From positions 1-9,259 of the forward strand of contig DLQL01000017.1 in the NCBI GenBank assembly GCA_002477565.1: a stretch of 9,259 nucleotides of DNA, given 5' to 3'. Positions 1 through 4,501 of the stretch are shown here, one piece after another. This DNA is from Flavobacteriaceae bacterium UBA7433 (GTDB lineage: Bacteria > Bacteroidota > Bacteroidia > Flavobacteriales > Flavobacteriaceae). The notes beneath the pieces were generated by a model. The model worked only from the letters and a program-made list of their open reading frames with translations. It was not told the origin of the DNA and did not search any database. The position numbers and the translations under genes were made by a program. The first letter of the stretch is position 1. Each line of letters starts with the position of its first letter.

Positions 1-168
1 TTCTTCTGGTGCATTATCGATTTGATCAAAATCTTTTACCTCACAAAATCCAGCTTTTGCCAATACTGTCGTAATAGCAGCCGTTAATGTAGTTTTACCG
101 TGATCTACGTGCCCTATTGTACCAATGTTTAAATGTGGTTTCGAGCGGTCAAAAGTTCCTTTAGCCAT
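1..168 (-). CDS. tuf: Elongation factor Tu, N-terminal part (cut by window start)
   Basis: EF-Tu is the GTPase that carries aminoacyl-tRNA to the ribosome A site in the cytoplasm. Only the first 56 codons are inside the window; the gene continues beyond position 1. The protein starts MAKGTFDRSKPHLNIGTIGH, followed by the G1/P-loop motif GHVDHGKT at residues 19-26, which is diagnostic for translational GTPases and here specific to EF-Tu. The ATG at 168 is the only sensible start. There is no Shine-Dalgarno site; the leader is an AT-rich stretch, normal for this phylum. The gene is the last visible member of a four-tRNA operon, 65 nt after tRNA-Thr(GGU), so it is probably transcribed from the promoter near 729-760 and released by tRNA processing. 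In relatives secE, nusG and ribosomal protein genes usually follow, but that cannot be seen here. Confidence 0.97.
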   Translation of the reverse strand, partial: MAKGTFDRSKPHLNIGTIGHVDHGKTTLTAAITTVLAKAGFCEVKDFDQIDNAPEE

Positions 169-233
169 GATTATTAATTTTAATTCTTAGTTTATTATAC
201 TTGTTTAATTATACACGTTTTGAAAATTCTTTG

Positions 234-305
234 AGCCAATGACGGGAATTGAACCCGTGACCTCTTCCTTACCAAGGAAACGCTCTACCTCTGAGCTACA
301 CCGGC
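234..305 (-). tRNA. tRNA-Thr(GGU)
   Basis: Cloverleaf on the minus strand: acceptor arm GCCGGTG pairs with CATTGGC (two G-U pairs), D arm GCTC/GAGC, anticodon loop TTGGTAA giving anticodon GGU, which reads ACC and ACU, and T arm ACGGG/CCCGT with loop TTCAATT. It spans 72 nt to the discriminator base. CCA is not encoded, so it must be added after transcription. It is the fourth and last tRNA before tuf, matching thrT of the E. coli tufB operon. Confidence 0.96.
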
Positions 306-317
306 TAATTGACTTAG

Positions 318-390
318 AGCGAAAGACCGGGTTCGAACCGGCGACATTCAGCTTGGAAGGCTGACGCTCTACCAACTGAGCTACTTTCGC
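318..390 (-). tRNA. tRNA-Gly(UCC)
   Basis: Minus-strand cloverleaf with acceptor GCGAAAG/CTTTCGC, D arm GCTC/GAGC, anticodon stem TCAGC/GCTGA and loop CTTCCAA giving anticodon UCC, which reads GGA and GGG codons. The T arm is GCCGG/CCGGT-like with loop TTCGAAC. CCA is not encoded. Only 12 nt separate it from the following tRNA-Thr, so both are surely on one precursor. It corresponds in position to glyT of E. coli. Confidence 0.96.
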
Positions 391-445
391 TTTAAACTTG
401 TCAAATTCCTTTTAAAATCTCTTTGTGAAAAAAGATTTAAAAATG

Positions 446-526
<81 letters not shown>

Positions 527-593
527 ATAGTTCAAAGAACGAGGCTTGTCAATATCTTTCAACTAACAAACCTTTTTTGCTTTCTGTCTGTGA

Positions 594-609
594 AAAACCT
601 CGCGGTTTT
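594..609 (-). other. Small GNRA-loop hairpin just after tRNA-Thr(UGU)
   Basis: On the minus strand AAAACC and GGTTTT pair over a GCGA tetraloop, with one further T after the stem, 4 nt downstream of the tRNA end. The shape is terminator-like, but the stem is only six pairs and mostly A-T, so it is more likely a processing or pausing element in the polycistronic precursor. A second 7-bp pairing (GGTTTGT with ACAAGCC, around 545-573) follows in the same spacer. The role is inferred only. Confidence 0.35.
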
Positions 610-613
610 ATTG

Positions 614-687
614 AGCCGATGGAGGGACTCGAACCCACGACCTGCTGATTACAAATCAGCTGCTCTAGCCAGCTGAGCTACATCGGC
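614..687 (-). tRNA. tRNA-Thr(UGU)
   Basis: First tRNA of the operon, minus strand. Acceptor GCCGATG/CATCGGC, anticodon stem GCTGA/TCAGC, loop TTTGTAA giving anticodon UGU, which reads ACA and ACG. The T arm has loop TTCGAGT. CCA is not encoded. Its 5' end lies 11 nt after the T tract of the hairpin at 698-729 and about 40 nt from the predicted transcription start. It corresponds in position to thrU of E. coli. Confidence 0.96.
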
Positions 688-697
688 TTTTGCCCAC

Positions 698-729
698 AAA
701 AAAGCAGTCCATTATTTCTAACGGACTGC
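698..729 (-). terminator. Intrinsic terminator after hpf, overlapping the tRNA-tuf promoter
   Basis: Minus-strand hairpin with stem GCAGTCC/GGACTGC extended by GTTA/TAAT (one G-U pair) around a GAAA loop, 11 pairs in all, followed directly by six T. This is a textbook Rho-independent terminator for hpf, whose stop codon lies 57 nt upstream. Its outermost base pair uses the last G of the -7 box of the next promoter, so RNA started at that promoter should lack the outer part of the left arm and should not form the full stem. Confidence 0.8.
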
Positions 730-760
730 AAATGTATAAAGTTTATTTTACTACGACAAA
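729..760 (-). promoter_or_regulatory. Promoter of the tRNA-tuf operon
   Basis: The -7 box TACATTTG (736 to 729) fits the Bacteroidota consensus TAnnTTTG exactly. A TTTG (760 to 757) lies 20 nt upstream, the usual place of the -33 element. By analogy with mapped promoters of the phylum the start should fall near 725. The sequence after the box, CAGTCCG, is shared with the rpsU promoter. This is the only good promoter between hpf and the tRNAs. Confidence 0.8.
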
Positions 761-785
761 CTTTTCTTGTTTATTTTCATTTTTT

Positions 786-1091
786 TTAGTGCTGTAAGAC
801 GCGCTCTTTTTCTTTTGATTTCTTAAGCTGCCGCTTCATCGAGAGGATCGTCAAAGAAACCGCTTCTTCAAAAGTTTTGTGTTCTTTTTTTACGATCAAA
901 TCGGCTCCTGGAATCGTGATTTTGAATTCCGAAATTTTATTCTCCTTGTCACTTGTTTTTTGGACTTTTAAAAAGACTTCGACTCCGATGATTTTGTCGT
1001 AAAACTTTTCCAGCCCCTTGATTTTCTTTTCTACATAGTTCACCAATTTTTTGTCCGCATTGAAATTTACTGATTGAATAGATACTTTCAT
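786..1091 (-). CDS. hpf: Ribosome hibernation promoting factor, short form (HPF/RaiA family)
   Basis: A 101-residue protein of the HPF/YfiA family, which binds the 30S decoding region in slow or stopped growth and keeps ribosomes inactive and protected. The start MKVSIQSVNFNADKKLVNYV, the middle β-strand region around EVFLKVQKTSDKENKISEFK and the final basic helix (FEEAVSLTILSMKRQLKKSK) give the expected β-α-β-β-β-α order. It lacks the C-terminal dimerisation domain of long HPF, so it is the short form. The start is the ATG at 1091, only 8 nt after the xerC stop, so the two genes are almost certainly one transcript. A strong terminator follows at 698-729. The name raiA is used interchangeably for this family in Bacteroidota. 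Confidence 0.93.
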   Translation of the reverse strand: MKVSIQSVNFNADKKLVNYVEKKIKGLEKFYDKIIGVEVFLKVQKTSDKENKISEFKITIPGADLIVKKEHKTFEEAVSLTILSMKRQLKKSKEKERVLQH

Positions 1092-1099
1092 AAAAGGTT

Positions 1100-1981
1100 T
1101 TATTTTTTTACACTCCTAGGGTGAGCTTGGTTGTACACTTCCTTTAAGTGCTCTAAGCTGGTATGTGTGTAAACTTGAGTAGAAGCCAAGCTGGAATGCC
1201 CTAGCAATTCCTTGACCGAATTCAAATCTGCCCCCTTGTTTAAAAGATGTGTCGCAAACGAGTGTCTCAAAACATGGGGACTTTTTTTCACTTTCTTAGA
1301 CACTTTACTAAAATAAAGATTTACAAGTCTATAAACAAGTGTTCCGTAAATTTTATTTCCTTTTTGGGTCACAAAAAGAAATTCGGTCTCTCCAAGCAGT
1401 TTGTGTTTCTCGCTAAGGTAGCGCAGCAATGTTTCTCGAACGGTCTCTAACAACGGTAAAATTCTTTCCTTGTTGCGTTTGCCCAAAACCTTCAACGTAC
1501 GTTGCTCCAAATTGAGATCTCCCTCTTTCAAGCCTATCAATTCCTCTCTTCGCATCCCCGTTGAATACAACAACTCCACGACCGATGCAACTCGCAAGGA
1601 CTCGTAATCATCTCCTTTGAGTGCTGCAAGCACCTCGTTCATTTCGGTTTCAGAAAAAGGAATTTGAATTCTTTTGGGAACCTTGAGCGCTTTGTGATTG
1701 GCCAACGGATTGACTTCCAACTGCTCTGTTCGTTGTAAGAACTTGAAAAAACTGTTGAGCGAACTTACTTTTCGATTGATCGTGCGGTTAGAAATTCCGC
1801 TGTCTACCAAAGAGACAATCCAAGAACGGATTTCTGAATAATTGGCTTTTTCAATGGCTGACAACTGGTAGTTTTGCGTGCAAAAAAGCTGAAACATTTC
1901 CAAATCTCTTGTGTAGGCCTTAGCAGTGAGAAGGGACTGCTTTTTTTCCAACAAAATATAGTCTGTGTAAAGTGCGATCAA
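1100..1981 (-). CDS. xerC: Tyrosine recombinase, XerC/XerD type
   Basis: A 293-residue site-specific recombinase of the phage-integrase family. The N-terminal SAM-like core-binding domain covers roughly residues 1-85 and the catalytic domain the rest. All active-site residues are visible: Arg144 (TGMRREEL), Lys168 (VLGKRNKER), His236 and Arg239 (HVLRH), His262 (LLGHSS) and nucleophile Tyr271 (TQVYTH). Length and motifs match housekeeping Xer proteins that resolve chromosome dimers at dif, not a long phage integrase. The place next to hpf and rpsU, a core setting, supports this, as does the absence of an attachment-site duplication at the nearby tRNAs. The start is a TTG at 1981; no in-frame ATG exists upstream before a stop, and the next internal Met would remove part of the first domain. 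XerC versus XerD cannot be settled from the sequence alone. Confidence 0.9.
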   Translation of the reverse strand: MIALYTDYILLEKKQSLLTAKAYTRDLEMFQLFCTQNYQLSAIEKANYSEIRSWIVSLVDSGISNRTINRKVSSLNSFFKFLQRTEQLEVNPLANHKALKVPKRIQIPFSETEMNEVLAALKGDDYESLRVASVVELLYSTGMRREELIGLKEGDLNLEQRTLKVLGKRNKERILPLLETVRETLLRYLSEKHKLLGETEFLFVTQKGNKIYGTLVYRLVNLYFSKVSKKVKKSPHVLRHSFATHLLNKGADLNSVKELLGHSSLASTQVYTHTSLEHLKEVYNQAHPRSVKK

Positions 1982-2042
1982 AATAGTGGTAGCTTTTGGG
2001 TTCGGTGCTAATAGTACACGACGAACAACGAGTTGCTTTCTA

Positions 2043-2076
2043 CAAAGTTACAAAAACAAAAAAAACCTGTTTGCAA
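2043..2076 (-). promoter_or_regulatory. Promoter of xerC-hpf
   Basis: The -7 box TAACTTTG (2050 to 2043) matches TAnnTTTG. A TTG lies 23 nt upstream (2076 to 2074), inside the loop side of the rpsU terminator, at the long end of the usual spacing. The predicted start is near 2039, giving a leader of about 58 nt before the TTG start codon. The -7 match is good; the -33 match is weaker. Confidence 0.6.
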
Positions 2077-2091
2077 TTTGCGAACAGGTTT
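2058..2091 (-). terminator. Intrinsic terminator after rpsU
   Basis: Minus-strand hairpin with arms AAACCTGTT and AACAGGTTT, extended inward by GC-type pairs around a 5-nt loop, followed by a run of eight T (some within the stem). It begins 20 nt after the rpsU stop codon. There is no T run on the plus strand side, so it works for the minus strand only. It makes rpsU a single-gene transcript separate from xerC-hpf. Confidence 0.88.
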
Positions 2092-2111
2092 CTATAATTG
2101 GTTTCAAAAAC

Positions 2112-2309
2112 TTAACTCAACTCTTCGTTGGTTCTTAGCTTTTGAATGTATTGCGCTTTGATGTTTTGCTTTCTATTGGCAACTGACGGCTTTGTGAAGT
2201 GCTGACGCTCACGCAATTGTCTCATCGTTTTTGTGCGATCAAATTTTCTTTTGAAACGCTTCAACGCTCTATCGATGTTTTCTCCTTCTTTGATAGGTAT
2301 AATTAACAT
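2112..2309 (-). CDS. rpsU: Small ribosomal subunit protein bS21
   Basis: A 65-residue, very basic protein starting MLIIPIKEGENIDRALKRFK, the form of bS21 seen throughout Bacteroidota. It sits on the 30S platform near the 3' end of 16S rRNA. In this phylum, as I recall from structural work on Flavobacterium johnsoniae ribosomes, bS21 with bS18 and bS6 holds the anti-Shine-Dalgarno tail away from mRNA; the bS21 tyrosine reported there corresponds to Tyr54 here (KAQYIQKL). The gene has its own promoter, a leader of about 100 nt, a striking long Shine-Dalgarno site and its own terminator, so it is monocistronic. The ATG at 2309 is fixed by that site and by the conserved N-terminus. Confidence 0.97.
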   Translation of the reverse strand: MLIIPIKEGENIDRALKRFKRKFDRTKTMRQLRERQHFTKPSVANRKQNIKAQYIQKLRTNEELS

Positions 2310-2314
2310 TGTGT

Positions 2315-2327
2315 ATCACCTCCTTTC
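2315..2327 (-). promoter_or_regulatory. Extended Shine-Dalgarno site of rpsU (likely autoregulatory)
   Basis: The mRNA reads GAAAGGAGGTGAT here, 13 nt fully complementary to the standard 16S rRNA 3' tail (ATCACCTCCTTTC). The GGAGG core ends 9 nt before the ATG, good spacing. No other gene in the window has a comparable site, in keeping with anti-Shine-Dalgarno occlusion in Bacteroidota. The known model is that ribosomes lacking bS21 expose the tail and preferentially translate rpsU, a feedback loop; the sequence here fits it precisely. Confidence 0.85.
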
Positions 2328-2355
2328 ATCGCTTGTTCTTTAAAAAGTTATTTCG

Positions 2356-2390
2356 GGTGTTTTGCCTGAAAATGAATCGGCCAGGACACC
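2356..2390 (-). promoter_or_regulatory. Hairpin in the rpsU leader
   Basis: In the rpsU leader GGTGT pairs with ACACC and, further in, CCTG pairs with CAGG, leaving a CAAA bulge on the 3' side and a 13-nt loop. It lies upstream of and does not cover the Shine-Dalgarno site. It could stabilise the leader or present a protein binding site. Only the pairing is seen; the role is unknown. Confidence 0.4.
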
Positions 2391-2409
2391 TTTTTTAAAT
2401 TTCTTTATT

Positions 2410-2424
2410 CGGACTGCAAAAATA
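2410..2424 (-). promoter_or_regulatory. Promoter of rpsU
   Basis: TATTTTTG (2424 to 2417) matches TAnnTTTG and is followed by CAGTCCG, so that TTTGCAGTCCG is identical to the tRNA-tuf promoter over 11 nt. No clear TTG is found at the -33 place; the nearest TTG sequences are too close. A 6-bp inverted repeat, CTGCAA (2414-2419) and TTGCAG (2439-2444), brackets the core. The predicted start near 2413 gives a leader of about 100 nt. Confidence 0.6.
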
Positions 2425-2453
2425 CAATTAATTTCCAATTGCAGCTATTTTTT

Positions 2454-3596
2454 TTACTCTTTTAAAAGATTCCTTGAAATCACGACTTTTTGAATTTCTG
2501 TCGTTCCCTCCCCAATGGTACACAATTTTGAATCTCGGTAGAATTTCTCCACGGGAAAGTCTTTGGTATATCCATAACCACCATGTATTTGAACGGCCTC
2601 ATTGGCTACTCTCACACAGCATTCAGAAGCGTACATTTTGGCCATTGCACCAATTTTAGTCATCGGCTGTTCGTTGTTTTTGAGAAATGCAGCTTTGTGA
2701 ACCAACAATTCTGATGCTTCAATTTCTGTAGCCATATCAGCCAACTTGAAAGAGATTCCTTGAAAGGAGGAAATAGGCTTGCCAAACTGAACGCGTTCTT
2801 TGGAATACTTCAACGCGGCTTCGTAGGCTCCTTTTGCAATTCCCAAAGACAAGGCACCGATAGAAATTCTCCCACCGTCTAAAATTTTCATGGACTGTAC
2901 AAATCCTTCCCCTACTTCTCCTAAAATAGCATCTTTGTGCACACGGCAATTGGAAAATATCAATTCTGCAGTTTCCGAGGCGCGCATCCCCAATTTGTCT
3001 TCTTTCTTGCCAGAAGTAAATCCTTCGGTTCCTTTTTCTACAACAAAAGCGGTCATTCCATGGGAATCTCCTTTTTCACCCGTGCGAACAACAACCACCG
3101 CAACATCTCCACTGATGCCGTGCGTGATAAAGTTTTTGGCTCCGTTTAACACGTAGTAATCCCCGTCTTTGACAGCAGTGGTACTCATGCCTCCCGCATC
3201 AGAACCCGTATTGTGTTCTGTCAAACCCCAAGCACCGATCCATTCACCAGTAGCCAATTTGGGCAACCACTTCTCTTTTTGAGCTGCATTTCCAAATTGC
3301 AAAATATGCCCTGTACAAAGAGAGTTGTGCGCCGCAACTGACAAACCTATAGAACCGTCTACTTTGGACAACTCTTCTAGAATAAGTATGTATTCGTGGT
3401 AACCCAGTCCGGAACCTCCGTATTGCTCGGGAACTAAGATTCCCATGAAGCCCATCTCCCCAATTTTTCGAAACAAATCAATTGGAAAAACTTGTTGTTC
3501 GTCCCAATCCATTACATGGGGTAAGATGTGCTGTGCTGAAAAGTCTCGGATGGAGGCAGCAATCATTTTTTGTGTTTCTGTATAACCGAAGTTCAT
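2454..3596 (-). CDS. Acyl-CoA dehydrogenase, short/medium-chain type
   Basis: A 380-residue flavoprotein of the acyl-CoA dehydrogenase family, which makes the trans-2 double bond in acyl-CoA, passing electrons via ETF. The three domains are in order: N-terminal helices (1-120), β-domain (about 121-235) with GAWGLTEHNTGSDAGGM at residues 121-137 and RASETAELIFSN at 205-216, and C-terminal helices (236-380). The catalytic base is probably Glu363 in IGEGTTEIQ, the same place as in medium- and short-chain enzymes; the FAD-binding segment HGGYGYTKDFPVEKFYRD (338-355) is intact. The exact substrate (butyryl-, branched- or medium-chain) cannot be named. The ATG at 3596 begins MNFGYTETQK, typical for the family. 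It has a good promoter of its own and shows no metabolic partners nearby, so it is probably transcribed alone. Confidence 0.94.
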   Translation of the reverse strand: MNFGYTETQKMIAASIRDFSAQHILPHVMDWDEQQVFPIDLFRKIGEMGFMGILVPEQYGGSGLGYHEYILILEELSKVDGSIGLSVAAHNSLCTGHILQFGNAAQKEKWLPKLATGEWIGAWGLTEHNTGSDAGGMSTTAVKDGDYYVLNGAKNFITHGISGDVAVVVVRTGEKGDSHGMTAFVVEKGTEGFTSGKKEDKLGMRASETAELIFSNCRVHKDAILGEVGEGFVQSMKILDGGRISIGALSLGIAKGAYEAALKYSKERVQFGKPISSFQGISFKLADMATEIEASELLVHKAAFLKNNEQPMTKIGAMAKMYASECCVRVANEAVQIHGGYGYTKDFPVEKFYRDSKLCTIGEGTTEIQKVVISRNLLKE

Positions 3597-3630
3597 AGGA
3601 AGTGTTTAATCTTTTGAAGCAAAATTTAAA

Positions 3631-3662
3631 CAAAAATATTACTTAATTAATTAGCACGCAAA
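3631..3662 (-). promoter_or_regulatory. Promoter of the acyl-CoA dehydrogenase gene
   Basis: TATTTTTG (3638 to 3631) matches TAnnTTTG, with TTTG (3662 to 3659) exactly 20 nt upstream. The -33 element lies inside the last codons of the helix-hairpin-helix gene. The predicted start near 3627 gives a leader of about 30 nt. This is one of the best two-element matches in the window. Confidence 0.75.
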
Positions 3663-4492
3663 TATAAAGCTATTCTGTCGTATTTTTCTACAGGAAATCC
3701 ATCTATTTTTTTAAGTTCTTGAAGCTTTTCTATATTGCCCACAGAGTCTTTGTAAGAGAAAATCAATTTGGTGGTTTTGTAGTCCAAATAAACGATGGAC
3801 AAAACTTCTTTAAAAGTAGCTGTGTTGATTGGAATTTTGTCAATTGCAGGCAGGTCAGCCACCACAAATTGATTTTTGAGTTTGTGTACGACAAGCGAAT
3901 CCAAACCCCATACTTCATGCAATTGTTGTATGGTGGAAAAACCACCGAGCAATTTTTTATAACTGAGGATGCGTTTTGACAATTGTTGTCCGATGCCCCG
4001 CACCGCCATCAAATCTTCTTGGGTTGCGCTGTTGATGTCAATTGCTGGCCGAAGAGGAACTTTAGGTTTGGTGTTTTTTTTTGCAGCGTAAAACACCGGA
4101 AACCGAAAGTTGGGAGCCAACACATTTAAGAGGCTGTCACTTACCTGGGTAACTTTTTGAAAGTCGGCCAAGGTCCGAATCCATTTTTGCTGCTTTCGAT
4201 ATAAAAAAAGACGGTCCAATTCCAAGACAGACATGCCCAATTCATATCCTTTGGCATCGGTCAAAAAGTTGGGGTTGACTTGATAGCCTTTAAAAACTTT
4301 CTTTTGTGCTTTTTGCAAAGAATCCCACTGATCTTGAAACGCCTGCAAGTCGCCCTTTTCGTCCTCCAAAACGGGAGTCGAACTGTCCACATAATAATAG
4401 AATGCTTGGAGGGATGCAATGAGCAGCAACAAATAAAAAACCCCATTTCGTTGGCGTTTGTTGTACCTGAAATGGGGTTTGTATGATTTCAT
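3647..4492 (-). CDS. Membrane-anchored protein with three helix-hairpin-helix units (ComEA-like)
   Basis: A 281-residue protein with a short basic N-terminus, one membrane segment at about residues 18-34 (GVFYLLLLIASLQAFYY), a linker, and three tandem helix-hairpin-helix units at about 72-131, 151-211 and 220-281. The middle unit (IDINSATQEDLMAVRGIGQQLSKRILSYK) is the clearest ComEA-type DNA-binding unit; the others are diverged (NPNFLTDAKGYELGM and PINTATFKEVLSIV). By family it should lie in the periplasm and bind double-stranded DNA, possibly in DNA uptake or repair of entering DNA, but no competence genes are near. The ATG at 4492 lies 9 nt after the symporter stop, suggesting a shared transcript; however, a terminator-like hairpin sits within codons 5-19. 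The start is supported by the usual N-terminal pattern (aromatic, basic, then GVFYLLLL). Confidence 0.85.
   Translation of the reverse strand: MKSYKPHFRYNKRQRNGVFYLLLLIASLQAFYYYVDSSTPVLEDEKGDLQAFQDQWDSLQKAQKKVFKGYQVNPNFLTDAKGYELGMSVLELDRLFLYRKQQKWIRTLADFQKVTQVSDSLLNVLAPNFRFPVFYAAKKNTKPKVPLRPAIDINSATQEDLMAVRGIGQQLSKRILSYKKLLGGFSTIQQLHEVWGLDSLVVHKLKNQFVVADLPAIDKIPINTATFKEVLSIVYLDYKTTKLIFSYKDSVGNIEKLQELKKIDGFPVEKYDRIALYLRAN
4431..4480 (-). terminator. Terminator-like hairpin inside the 5' end of the helix-hairpin-helix gene
   Basis: On the minus strand AAACCCCATTTC (4480 to 4469) and GAAATGGGGTTT (4449 to 4438) are a perfect 12-bp inverted repeat with a 19-nt loop, followed by a T-rich tail (TTT, A, TTT; six T in a row counting those in the stem). 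It begins 13 nt into the coding region. It probably ends transcripts of the symporter gene, whose stop codon is only 9 nt before the next start, or attenuates the downstream gene. Confidence 0.7.
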
Positions 4493-4501
4493 ATGCTTTG
4501 T

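Noticed and set aside
1100..1981. Integrase of a mobile element inserted at the tRNA cluster
   Set aside because: Length, motifs and rpsU/hpf neighbours fit housekeeping Xer; there is no duplicated tRNA end, no excisionase and no cargo genes.
2890..3156. Plus-strand frames inside the acyl-CoA dehydrogenase gene
   Set aside because: Low-complexity shadows of a well-supported gene on the other strand.
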